Positions 1 to 8,555 of a stretch of DNA of 44,164 nt are shown in pieces; position 1 is the stretch's first letter, and each line of letters starts with the position of its first letter. A model generated the notes under the pieces. It had not been told where the DNA came from and made no database searches. It saw nothing but the letters and a program-made list of their open reading frames with translations. The stretch comes from a virus: the IMG/VR virus record IMGVR_UViG_3300033151_000248, positions 1 through 44,164 of that record; one strand, given 5' to 3'. A program made the position numbers and the translations under genes.

Positions 1-1
1 T

Positions 2-2380
2 GCTGAAGAAATTGATGCTGCGGGCGTTCGTACTTTAATTAATGTAGAAGACGGAGCAGATGTTACATCTACTAATGAAACTACTCATGCTGATGTAGTT
101 CAAGATGGTGACTTTGGGTCTAACGGATATATGAAAAGAACTGGTGCTGGCGCCTATGGTGTCCAGTCTAGTCCTATTCCAGTTACAGAAACCGACGCTA
201 AATGTACGGATGCTACAGCAGACAATACAGCTGCGAATGAGACATCTCATACTACTGTAATGAATACTGATGATGTTGGTGAGATAAATGGTCTCGCTAA
301 TAAAGGTACTCCAGTCGCGGCTGATGAGCTAATTATTGAGGATAGCGCAGCATCATGGGGAAAGAAAAAGATTAGCTGGTCGCAATTACCAGGAGGAGCG
401 TCTGGAACTAATGTCCAAGTGGACACAGGCGGTAATCTTACTGATGCCGACTTCCAAGACGGTGGTGACATCAACTTTTCAGAAGCGGCAGGAGTTGTTA
501 CAGCTGCCATTAAAGCTGATACTGTTACTTATGATAAGATGCAGGATACGACTGACACGAATCTCTTTCTTGGACGTGACACTGCAGGTGGTGGTACTGT
601 AGAAGAAATAGCTAAAACAGAAGCTTTAGCAATCCTTAACGTGGAAGATGGTGCGGATGTAACATCAACAAACGAGACAACTCATGCTGATGTAGTTCAA
701 GACGGTGATTTCTCTTCAGCAGGGTATTGCAAAACAGATGGTGCAGGCGCATACTCTGTTCAATCTAGTCCTATTCCTGTTACCGAAACCGATGCCAAGT
801 GCACTGATGCACTAGCGGACCAGACTTCAGCCAATGAAACGTCTCATGCTACTGTTGTAACTGCTACGGCTGTTATAGGTGATAACCGTATCATCCGCGG
901 AGACGGAGGCATTCGGCTAGTACAGGCAGCTCTCCCAGAAATCAATGATGCCGGTACACTCGTCATGTCGAGTGGCGTTGGTATTCAAGCTGCATTTGGT
1001 CTTGATGAGAGTACGTATCCACGTTATTTCGCGAATCTTCGTAAGAATTTTACCGGCGCTTTAGTTAGTGACTACGCGGCAGTATATGTTCTAGCAAAAG
1101 ACATAAGTACTACGGTCGGCGGCGGCCATACAATGTACGGTAAGCAGCTTATAGCTGAGTGGGCGAGTGCTACTAACGGCGCTCAAGTTGATGATCTAAT
1201 CGGTGCTCAATTTATTTCAGACATTAATGTTAATGCTACTGGTACAGGTCAAACTGTCGGAAGTAACGTTTCTGGTCAGTTCACATGCAGAAATGTTAAT
1301 ACAATAGCTCGTACTATTGTTACACCAGCAGGCGGTCGTTTCTTATTTATATATACTGGTCAAAATCAAACTGTAACGGGTAATGCTGCTTCTGCATTAA
1401 TTGTAACTCCTTCAGCTCTTGGAAGTGGGACTACGCTTGCTAAGTACGGTGGCGTCTTTGTAGAAGACCAGAGAGCTATAGGTACTCTAAGTCAAGGTTT
1501 CTGGTTAGCTGCACAGTCGCTTGTATCGAGTGCGATAACAGGTAATTACTATGCAGAGGGCGGTAACTGGAATACTGGTCACTGGCAACTAGGTAACGCT
1601 CATATTTGGTTCGATGGAACTACATTATATGGTAAGATTAGTGCTCCTACGGGAGCGACTGATGGTACAGATCTTCTTGGTGGCGGAAGCGGTGAGACTA
1701 ATACTGCGTCTAACCAAGGTACAGACGGTGTAGGAGTTTATGACACTAAAGTAGTAGCAGATCTTCAGTTTCGTCATGTAGCTCCTGGCAGTACTAAGAT
1801 TACTACTACACTAAACGGTAAAGATATTGATATAGATGTAGTTGAGGCTAATCTTGTACATGATCATGACGGTGTTACTGGTGGTGGTACTGTAGATCAT
1901 GTTGATCTTGCTAATAAAGGTACCAATACTCATGGTGATATCGATAATCATATTACTGGTACAACTGAACATAGTGCTACCGGCGCTATTATGGGTACGA
2001 CTAATACCCAAACAGTAACGAATAAAGATCTGACTGCTGAGACTAATAAGCTACGATCTAGTAAGTCCTTTTCATTTGAGATCCCAGAAGATGGTGAACG
2101 CTTCCCGATCTATATGAACGAGCGAGCAATCACTATTCTAGGTGTTTCATTTTCATCCGAAGGCGGTACTAGTGTTCTCTTTAACTTAGAGTTCGGTACC
2201 ACGATTGCTTCTGGTACTGTTATCCACACGGATACTTGTGCAACTAGTACGCCTGAATGGGACGTAACTCCTAGCGGAGATAGTACTGTTCCCACTGATC
2301 AGATAATTATGCTTGAAATCACGACAGTTACGGCTACTGTTAATGTCATGCATGTCACGTTCTACTACACAGAAGACTAA
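2..2380 (+). CDS. Tail fibre protein, 5' end outside the window
   Basis: The reading frame is already open at the first base, so the true start lies upstream and the ATG at 131 is only internal. The visible 792 codons are rich in Thr, Gly, Asp and Ala and have no membrane segments. They contain motifs common in phage tail fibres: VEDGADVTSTNETTHADV, an AADELIIEDSAASWGKKKISW segment near 310-390, and TNTQTVTNKDLTAETNKL near 2000. A 73-residue unit occurs twice (41-259 and 638-856). The middle part (about 900-1640) looks like a beta-rich domain without recognisable motif, and the C-terminal 110 residues look like a compact beta domain. The likely role is host recognition in the virion. The stop overlaps the next start as TAATG. 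Fibre assignment is by composition and motif, so the receptor cannot be inferred. Confidence 0.75.
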   Translation, partial: AEEIDAAGVRTLINVEDGADVTSTNETTHADVVQDGDFGSNGYMKRTGAGAYGVQSSPIPVTETDAKCTDATADNTAANETSHTTVMNTDDVGEINGLANKGTPVAADELIIEDSAASWGKKKISWSQLPGGASGTNVQVDTGGNLTDADFQDGGDINFSEAAGVVTAAIKADTVTYDKMQDTTDTNLFLGRDTAGGGTVEEIAKTEALAILNVEDGADVTSTNETTHADVVQDGDFSSAGYCKTDGAGAYSVQSSPIPVTETDAKCTDALADQTSANETSHATVVTATAVIGDNRIIRGDGGIRLVQAALPEINDAGTLVMSSGVGIQAAFGLDESTYPRYFANLRKNFTGALVSDYAAVYVLAKDISTTVGGGHTMYGKQLIAEWASATNGAQVDDLIGAQFISDINVNATGTGQTVGSNVSGQFTCRNVNTIARTIVTPAGGRFLFIYTGQNQTVTGNAASALIVTPSALGSGTTLAKYGGVFVEDQRAIGTLSQGFWLAAQSLVSSAITGNYYAEGGNWNTGHWQLGNAHIWFDGTTLYGKISAPTGATDGTDLLGGGSGETNTASNQGTDGVGVYDTKVVADLQFRHVAPGSTKITTTLNGKDIDIDVVEANLVHDHDGVTGGGTVDHVDLANKGTNTHGDIDNHITGTTEHSATGAIMGTTNTQTVTNKDLTAETNKLRSSKSFSFEIPEDGERFPIYMNERAITILGVSFSSEGGTSVLFNLEFGTTIASGTVIHTDTCATSTPEWDVTPSGDSTVPTDQIIMLEITTVTATVNVMHVTFYYTED
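41..259 (+). repeat. Fibre repeat, copy 1
   Basis: This 219-bp unit encodes 73 residues starting NVEDGADVTSTNE and ending in NETSHTTV. It matches the unit at 638-856 at an offset of exactly 597 bases. Many third codon positions differ while the protein is nearly the same, so the duplication is old and held by selection. Confidence 0.85.
638..856 (+). repeat. Fibre repeat, copy 2
   Basis: This is the second copy of the 73-residue fibre unit, containing SSPIPVTETDAKCTDA, which is shared with copy 1. The 199-residue period includes a further fibre segment between the two copies. Confidence 0.85.
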
Positions 2381-2871
2381 TGGCACAATACGCAAGACCA
2401 GATGATGATATCAGTGGTTCGTGGGACAGCACGACTGGTGCAAACTACTTTGATCAGCTTAATGAAGTCTCTGTTAATGATTCTACTTACATCCAAGAAG
2501 ACGATGGTAGTACTTTGGTTATGGGCATGTCTGATGTTACTGATCCTGCGGTTTCTACTGGACATATCCTTCGTGTTCATTGCTATCGTTCTTCTAATAA
2601 AGCTAATACTTTTACGGTACGTTTACTTCAAGGCGCTTCAACAGAAATTTGGACAAACAGCGGAGCAACAGTAACTAGTGGTGCGCCTTCTCAAGACTAT
2701 GGTGCTACTCTCAGCGCTGGTGAGGCGGATAGCATTACAGACTACACGGATCTAAGACTCGAAGTAACAGCTACTTGTTCGAACCCAACAGATGTCTTCT
2801 GTACTTGGGCTGAGTTAGAAGTACCTAACGCGCCAGGCGGTCAAGCTCGGAGAATCATGGTGATAAGCTAA
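2380..2871 (+). CDS. Virion protein, probably tail-associated
   Basis: The product is 163 aa, rich in Thr, Ser and Asp, without signal peptide or membrane segment. The pattern of short alternating hydrophobic stretches (HILRVHCYR, TFTVRLLQG, DLRLEVTATC) suggests a beta-sandwich. It lies between the fibre and a large tail protein and is coupled to both by TAATG overlaps, so a structural role in the tail is likely. I do not recognise a named family. Confidence 0.6.
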   Translation: MAQYARPDDDISGSWDSTTGANYFDQLNEVSVNDSTYIQEDDGSTLVMGMSDVTDPAVSTGHILRVHCYRSSNKANTFTVRLLQGASTEIWTNSGATVTSGAPSQDYGATLSAGEADSITDYTDLRLEVTATCSNPTDVFCTWAELEVPNAPGGQARRIMVIS

Positions 2872-4805
2872 TGGCTCTATCTAACATGCAGATTCAGACT
2901 TATCATTTTCCTTCATTCAGAGGATTAAATCTGAAGGACGGTCCATTGACTGCTCCTCCAGAATTTTCAAGAATTGCCAACTACACTAACTTCGGTTTAT
3001 TGGGAACTATTGAGAAAGCTAAAGCTCCCTTAAAATTCAATACTGTTCAGTTAGGAACTTCCGCTGATTCAGCTGTAACAGCGATGATTGAGTATATGCA
3101 AAATGATGGTACTAAGTACTTCTTAGCATATGCTTATGACGGTAAACTTTATAAGATAAGCGTGACTGGAGTAATCACTGATATTACTCCTTCTAATGTT
3201 ACTATAGCAGCTGGTAAACTACCACACTTTTATGGTTACAATAATCTCATGTGGCTATCGGATGGTGTTAATCCTCCGGTATATGTGTATGACACCGTAA
3301 CCAGCAGTAAATGGTTTGAGATTGGGCTAGATGCTCCTACTCAAGCTCCAACTCCTGCTCTTTTAGGATCAGGTAATGTAACTGGTTACCATAAGTACAA
3401 ATATATTTATGTTTCTCCTTCTGGAGCAAAGTCAAATCCTAGTCCGGTGAGTCCTGTAATTAACGCAACTAATAGCATTGTTAGACTAACTAACATTACT
3501 GTAAATTCAAGTACTACGGATAATACAGAAGCAGGCACTGAACGGTGGATTTATAGAACCGCTGAACTTATTAGTGATACTTCAGAAGGGATTTATTTCT
3601 TTCTTCATGCGCTTGCAGATAACACCACTACTCAATGGGATGATGATGTACCTGATTCAGATTTAGCTGAACCACTTGAAGAAGATAAAGATAAGCCTCC
3701 AGCAGGTCTGTTTGGGTTTACTGAGTATAATGGAAGTGTGTATGGCTATGAGCCGTTCTCATCTATTTTATGGTATTCTAATATCAATAAACCAGAAGCT
3801 TTCGGTGAAGGTTTTAATTCTGAGCCAATTAGACCTGGTGATGGTACGATCATTACAGGTCTAGGTGCACTTAATGGTCTTAATATTTTCAAGCAAAGAT
3901 CTATTCATAATTGGATAGGTCTACCTGGTTTATTCGCAAGAAAAGCTAAGGTCAACGGTATTGGTTGTGTATCTCATCGTACTATTAAGAACGTTGAATT
4001 ACCAAGTGGTGGTGATGTACTCTTTTTCTTATCACAGTATGGTCCAAGGTTCTACGATGAGCAAGATGCTTTCTTAATTTCAAGAGAAATTGAACCTATA
4101 TTTAATGGTACTGATGATAACTATATCTTTAATCATGCTAGAGCTGAGCAAGCTGTAGCTGAGTATAGTGAAAAAGACGGACGTAAGTATTTCTTATCAG
4201 TTGCGGTAAACGGAGCTACAGAAAATAACTTACTTTTAGTTTATGATATCTATGCTCAAAGTTGGTCTACTCGTAGTCCATTTTACAGTGCTAGCTTGTC
4301 CTTAAAATCTGATTCATCTAATCAGCAGACATTAATGGGAGGTGATTCAAGAGATATTAATAACTTAAATGGTGGCTGGGTTTTCACTGTAGAGGGAGCT
4401 GATGACTACTACGGTGAAGATTATCCAGGTTCATATGCCACTGTATGGAATCATTTAGGTTATCCTAATCATCAAAAGCTTCTTAGATTCCTTGAAATAG
4501 ATTCTCAATCTGTTGGTAATTATAATTTGTCTGTTGACATCTTTCTAGATGGCTCTACAGTGCCATCGCTTACTAAGCTAGTGAGTCTCTCAGATGAGGG
4601 ATTTAACTGGGACGATCAGAGTTCTCTTTGGGATAATGCGACCTGGTCTATTGATACATTCAACTCGAAAATTATTCCTCTTCCTAGGCTTAAAGGTCGG
4701 TACATCGGCGTTGGATTTAGAACAGATACTAAGGATCGTTACTGGAAAGTACTTCAGGCAAGAATGCAGTTTACGGTTCTGCCTAACTCCGGTGATCGTA
4801 GATGA
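2871..4805 (+). CDS. Large tail protein, propeller-like (nozzle or stabilisation type)
   Basis: The product is 644 aa, soluble and rich in aromatic and beta-forming residues. Repeated units of the type VYVYDTV..KWFEIG, GTERWIYRTAE and YNGSVYGYE..SILWYSNINKPEAF resemble the blade repeats of propeller-type proteins that sit below the portal in short-tailed phages (tail tubular protein B or P22 gp10-like). The FRGLNLKDGP and FKQRSIHNWIG segments fit that type. It comes between fibre-type proteins and small virion proteins, and overlaps the next gene by 4 bases (ATGA). The tail role is well supported by context, but the exact homology is inferred from pattern only. Confidence 0.6.
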   Translation: MALSNMQIQTYHFPSFRGLNLKDGPLTAPPEFSRIANYTNFGLLGTIEKAKAPLKFNTVQLGTSADSAVTAMIEYMQNDGTKYFLAYAYDGKLYKISVTGVITDITPSNVTIAAGKLPHFYGYNNLMWLSDGVNPPVYVYDTVTSSKWFEIGLDAPTQAPTPALLGSGNVTGYHKYKYIYVSPSGAKSNPSPVSPVINATNSIVRLTNITVNSSTTDNTEAGTERWIYRTAELISDTSEGIYFFLHALADNTTTQWDDDVPDSDLAEPLEEDKDKPPAGLFGFTEYNGSVYGYEPFSSILWYSNINKPEAFGEGFNSEPIRPGDGTIITGLGALNGLNIFKQRSIHNWIGLPGLFARKAKVNGIGCVSHRTIKNVELPSGGDVLFFLSQYGPRFYDEQDAFLISREIEPIFNGTDDNYIFNHARAEQAVAEYSEKDGRKYFLSVAVNGATENNLLLVYDIYAQSWSTRSPFYSASLSLKSDSSNQQTLMGGDSRDINNLNGGWVFTVEGADDYYGEDYPGSYATVWNHLGYPNHQKLLRFLEIDSQSVGNYNLSVDIFLDGSTVPSLTKLVSLSDEGFNWDDQSSLWDNATWSIDTFNSKIIPLPRLKGRYIGVGFRTDTKDRYWKVLQARMQFTVLPNSGDRR

Positions 4806-5218
4806 GTTTTAGAAATCAAGACATACCTAATCAGAGAGATTTTGGTACTGATAGCTCTGATAGATATGTAGATGAATTTAAGAATACAGTAAAGGAAGGA
4901 AGATCTTATGAGGATCTTCAAGTACCAGATAAACTTCGTCTTAGAGAAATTATTCGCAGATTAGATGACTACGACAGATATCTTCCTATCTGGGAGGCGT
5001 TTGTAAGAACCGTGGTTACTGCAGCATTTACTAATGACGAAGGAATAAATGATGATCTCACTGTCCCGCATACGCTTGGTAGCATACCTAAAGACATAAT
5101 TGCTGGATTAGCGAGTACTCATGCGACTTTTATAAAAGGCGATAAACCTTGGACAGACGGAGTAATTTATCTAAGAGCCTCAACACCTTGTACAGTTAAG
5201 TTTTATTTGGTGGGCTAA
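4802..5218 (+). CDS. Small virion protein of unknown role
   Basis: The product is 138 aa. A charged helical N-terminal half (about 1-65, with RLREIIRRLDDYDRY) is followed by a beta-rich C-terminal half ending in TPCTVKFYLVG. The ATGA overlap with the large tail protein and the TAATG overlap with the next gene place it in the tail operon. A helical anchor plus a compact beta domain would fit an adaptor or fibre-attachment protein, but this is only inference. Confidence 0.55.
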   Translation: MSFRNQDIPNQRDFGTDSSDRYVDEFKNTVKEGRSYEDLQVPDKLRLREIIRRLDDYDRYLPIWEAFVRTVVTAAFTNDEGINDDLTVPHTLGSIPKDIIAGLASTHATFIKGDKPWTDGVIYLRASTPCTVKFYLVG

Positions 5219-5781
5219 TGGCATTAACTCTCATAAATTTTTCGGCTGGGACAGTAATTAAATCCTCTGAAATGAACAGCAATTTTTCTGCTGTCAACAC
5301 AGAACTGTTTGATATCACTAATGATAATGTAGCTAATAATGCTGCAATTGTAGATACTAAGCTAGCTCAGATTACTACCGCAGGCAAAGTCCATGGTAGT
5401 TCTATTGTAGCTTCAACTATTGAGCACGCTAAAGGACAGTTCGTTTGGACTATTCCGGGCGTGCTAGTAGGTTCTTATGATTTTCCTTTTCCGTACAGAG
5501 CATCAGCTACACTTGTACCAACTGATGTTTTCTTAGAAATAGATACAGCTCCGGTAGGCGCTGATCTGATTGTGGATATCAAGAAAAATGGTACTACGTT
5601 CTTCTCAACTAAGCCTGAAATTGGTGATGGTCTTTTAACTGGTGGCTCAGGAGCAGTGTTCAACATAACTACTATCACAGGGGCTGATAAAATTACAGCT
5701 CATGTGGATCAAGTAGGTAGTTCAACTCCTGGTTCTGACATTGTTATTTCTCTTAGAGTGGATCAAGCGGTACCTCAATAA
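5218..5781 (+). CDS. Virion protein, fibre-like N-terminus
   Basis: The product is 187 aa. Its first 50 residues (FSAGTVIKSSEMNSNFSAVNTEL) match a segment often seen at the start of phage tail-fibre or appendage proteins. It is followed by a beta-rich domain with VPTDVFLEIDTAPVGADL. No membrane segment or catalytic motif is visible. Overlap with both neighbours indicates co-translation within the tail operon. Confidence 0.6.
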   Translation: MALTLINFSAGTVIKSSEMNSNFSAVNTELFDITNDNVANNAAIVDTKLAQITTAGKVHGSSIVASTIEHAKGQFVWTIPGVLVGSYDFPFPYRASATLVPTDVFLEIDTAPVGADLIVDIKKNGTTFFSTKPEIGDGLLTGGSGAVFNITTITGADKITAHVDQVGSSTPGSDIVISLRVDQAVPQ

Positions 5782-6347
5782 TGGGCCTCCCTTTCTATTA
5801 CGGTAGTCCTGATACTTTTACTGAAAATTTAAGTGCTAATGGCTTTAGTGTTAATCCTGATCATGTTTATGATGAAGATCTTCTTGGTACTTGGGGAATA
5901 ATACAAGTACTCTATAATGGACTCCCAGTAATATTTGATGAAACATCTTACGTTGATACTCACTGGTCTGGTTCTCCCGGCACTGTGCCTAGAAGTGTTG
6001 TAGGTAATATTCGATTTACATCACATTATAATTTGATCGCTCCTACAGGTGGCATATCCAGTTGTGAGTGGAAAGTCTGGTATGACATTGGTGCAGGTGA
6101 TGTTCTCGTATACGGAGAAAGTACATTTGCAACAGATGGCAGTCCAAAAAGTGGAGTTAATGGACCTTTTACCATATTATTTGATCTTCCAGCTGGTACT
6201 GATTTAGCAAACGTACATATTAGAAACTCTGTGCGTGGGCAAATATCGACTGCTTTAGGTACACCTCTTGTAGACGTGACCATTAGGTGCAATGAATTCT
6301 GGTTAACTGAAGGTCTTTCAAATCAACCAGGTCTCCAATTCGTATGA
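5781..6347 (+). CDS. Virion protein of unknown role
   Basis: The product is 188 aa, beta-rich and aromatic, with many Gly and Pro residues. It has no recognised motif, signal peptide or membrane segment. Its stop overlaps the next start by 4 bases (ATGA). By position it belongs to the tail or appendage set. Confidence 0.55.
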   Translation: MGLPFYYGSPDTFTENLSANGFSVNPDHVYDEDLLGTWGIIQVLYNGLPVIFDETSYVDTHWSGSPGTVPRSVVGNIRFTSHYNLIAPTGGISSCEWKVWYDIGAGDVLVYGESTFATDGSPKSGVNGPFTILFDLPAGTDLANVHIRNSVRGQISTALGTPLVDVTIRCNEFWLTEGLSNQPGLQFV

Positions 6348-6706
6348 ATGACTTTGATCCAAAGGTTTGTAACGACTGTGGTAAATGCTGTCACGTGCCT
6401 TCAAATGGTAAAGCGTTCCGTACGGTTGTTTGCAAGTTCCTTGAAATATCACGTGAAGGCGGTAATAAAACAAGGTGTTCAGTGTATCATAAGAGGTTTA
6501 AAAAAGCTCCGTGGTGCATGAGCGTAGCACAGGCTTATGATGAAGGCCGGTTACCTAAAGATTGTCCGTATGTAAAAGACGATAAAGAATATAAGTATGA
6601 TGTGGAGTACATACATCCATCACTAGAATCAATTCTTATTGAAAGCCCTGCAGCACTTACGAGACAATATCCAATTAAATTCTGGTCAGGACCTATAGGA
6701 GAGTAG
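6344..6706 (+). CDS. YkgJ/YcgN-type cysteine-cluster protein
   Basis: The product is 120 aa with eight cysteines: C9, C12, C15, C16, C30, C45, C58 and C74. The opening CNDCGKCC and the later CSVYHKRF, APWCMSVAQA and KDCPY segments match the layout of the UPF0153/UPF0260 (YkgJ, YcgN) families, which are thought to bind zinc or iron-sulfur through such cysteines. Biochemical function is unknown for those families. It overlaps the virion gene upstream by 4 bases and ends 1 base before the next start, so it is made with structural proteins. Whether it enters the virion cannot be told. The family call is by cysteine pattern. Confidence 0.7.
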   Translation: MNDFDPKVCNDCGKCCHVPSNGKAFRTVVCKFLEISREGGNKTRCSVYHKRFKKAPWCMSVAQAYDEGRLPKDCPYVKDDKEYKYDVEYIHPSLESILIESPAALTRQYPIKFWSGPIGE

Positions 6707-6707
6707 C

Positions 6708-7430
6708 ATGGGATTTTGGGCAGCAGCCGCGCCAGCGTTGATTGCTGCTGGTGGTTCCATATTAGGCGGTCTCTTTAATAGAGGCGGTGGTACTGAGACA
6801 CCAGAGAATCCACCAGATTATGACTGGATCAAGCAGTATGGTCCAGAAATGTGGGGCTATCTTAAACAGCAAGGTTATGATCTTAACAATAATCCTTATG
6901 GCTTAGGCGAAGCTAAACCTGCAATGCAAGGTATCGCTCGAGGTTCTGCTGCGGCAGGTTATGGATCAGCTCAACGTAACATCAATACCGGTACGGCAGT
7001 ATCTGGTCTATCAACTGGCGGTGGCCAGTACGCTAGGCAACAAGTCACTGCTGGGAGAGAGTTCGGACAGGACCTTGATCGTTCTATGTCAGCAATTGAG
7101 GTTCAAGACTACATGGCTAAAGAGGAGCAGCGTCAGCGTGGTCTTAACTTATTGATGTCAATCTCTAATAAGAGTCCAGTGTACAGCCAAATAGCTTCTC
7201 AAAACTATTGGAATGCTCTTAATGCTTCTAATATGCAATCTCAAAACATGTACGGTATGCTTGGTCAAGCTGCTGGAGCCGGGTACGAAGCATACTTAAC
7301 ATCTCAATTCTTGCAGTCTAATCCGTATGGTGGTCAGAATCAAGACTACGGCAGACCAGGATATAACTATGATCCTTATCAAGGTCAAGGTCAAGACCCA
7401 GGTCAAGTTGGAATGGTGCCGGCGGCATAA
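6708..7430 (+). CDS. Probable small ejection (internal virion) protein
   Basis: The product is 240 aa. Its N-terminus, MGFWAAAAPALIAAGGSILGG, is hydrophobic and Gly/Ala-rich, as in phage DNA-pilot and internal virion proteins. A Gln/Asn/Gly/Tyr-rich C-terminus has PYGGQNQDYGRPGYNYDPY. The order 240, 374 and 1614 aa in three adjacent coupled genes parallels the T7 ejectosome set gp14-gp15-gp16. The role in DNA delivery through the envelope is inferred from this order and the hydrophobic head. Confidence 0.55.
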   Translation: MGFWAAAAPALIAAGGSILGGLFNRGGGTETPENPPDYDWIKQYGPEMWGYLKQQGYDLNNNPYGLGEAKPAMQGIARGSAAAGYGSAQRNINTGTAVSGLSTGGGQYARQQVTAGREFGQDLDRSMSAIEVQDYMAKEEQRQRGLNLLMSISNKSPVYSQIASQNYWNALNASNMQSQNMYGMLGQAAGAGYEAYLTSQFLQSNPYGGQNQDYGRPGYNYDPYQGQGQDPGQVGMVPAA

Positions 7431-8554
7431 TGGCAAAAGTTAAATCAACTTACGGCGCTGGTTACGGTGCAGTCAGCATTGGACTTGGTATGTCTGAGGC
7501 TTTACGCAGTCACTTTAATAAAAAGTTAGCTGTTGAACAGAATCTTGCTAAACAGCAGCTTATTAGAGATCGTACTAATCTGCAAGGTGAGCAGATGGAG
7601 CAGGACTTCGAGTTGAAGTCTAAGGATCTTGCTCGTCGTGAGGAAGCTCTTAGAGCATCTCAAGAACAGTTTAAAGCACAAATGAAAGCGCAAGAAGATC
7701 GAGATAAAGAAACTGCGCAATATCGTACAGATACACTTGAGCAAGATAAACAACAAGCTATAGACAGAAACAAAGCTGAAGAACGCCGACAGAAAGAACG
7801 GCTACAAAGACTTGACGCACAAGTAGAAGCTGATAAACGTCGGTATGACGCTGGTGTACAAAGATACGAAAGTCAAATAAAAAGAGATGCAGCTAAATCA
7901 AAACGTGCTATAGGCGAAGTTTATACCAGTGTCTACCAAAGAGCCATGAGAGATTTCAGGGCTAGTATTCCTGCTTATGTAAATCCTTCAAAAGAACAGG
8001 AAGAGGCGTGGGCAGCTGAAGCTGATAAATTCGCAAGAGAATCCGTGAAGAGAGAATTAGGTGCTCATAATGAAGCATATAGTGAAATTTCTGGTGAAAA
8101 TATTACAGGTGCAACAAAACAGTTAACAATAGATGATGTTGTTGGCGGTGTAAATGCTGAAGATCTTGATCCTGCTATTATAGATAAGAATATTGATTTC
8201 TACGGGAACATGCCAGAAGAAGATCGTATAGCTTTACTTGAAAGTATAGCATCTGATGATGGTACAAATGAATCAGTTCAAGATGCACTTCCAGGATTAA
8301 TGAATTTAGTAGAAATTTTTCCTGAACTCGGTCAGGCTATTGAGCAGCGTTCTGAAAACATCGAGCGGAAAAGAAATTCACTAGGTTCTATGGCTTCTGA
8401 AGCAGCTTTTGGCGGTCTAATGGGCACAGGCGCTAAATTAGCAGCAGGCTACTATAAAGGTCAAGGTGGAATTTTTGCAGACCGGATGAAAGAACGATAC
8501 GGTACAGAAGAGGGCGATGAGCAAACATTTGGCGCTCCAATGCTAGGACCGTAA
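7430..8554 (+). CDS. Coiled-coil virion protein, probable ejection protein
   Basis: The product is 374 aa. A Gly-rich start (STYGAGYGAVSIGLGMSEAL) is followed by a long charged coiled coil from about residue 35 to 160 (repeats of the type KSKDLARREEALRASQEQ). A more acidic helical region comes next, then a short Gly/Ala-rich segment near 325 (AAFGGLMGTGAKLAAGYY) that could contact membrane. It sits second in the three-gene set described for its neighbours and overlaps the upstream stop by one base. The function is inferred from context. Confidence 0.55.
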   Translation: MAKVKSTYGAGYGAVSIGLGMSEALRSHFNKKLAVEQNLAKQQLIRDRTNLQGEQMEQDFELKSKDLARREEALRASQEQFKAQMKAQEDRDKETAQYRTDTLEQDKQQAIDRNKAEERRQKERLQRLDAQVEADKRRYDAGVQRYESQIKRDAAKSKRAIGEVYTSVYQRAMRDFRASIPAYVNPSKEQEEAWAAEADKFARESVKRELGAHNEAYSEISGENITGATKQLTIDDVVGGVNAEDLDPAIIDKNIDFYGNMPEEDRIALLESIASDDGTNESVQDALPGLMNLVEIFPELGQAIEQRSENIERKRNSLGSMASEAAFGGLMGTGAKLAAGYYKGQGGIFADRMKERYGTEEGDEQTFGAPMLGP

Positions 8555-8555
8555 T

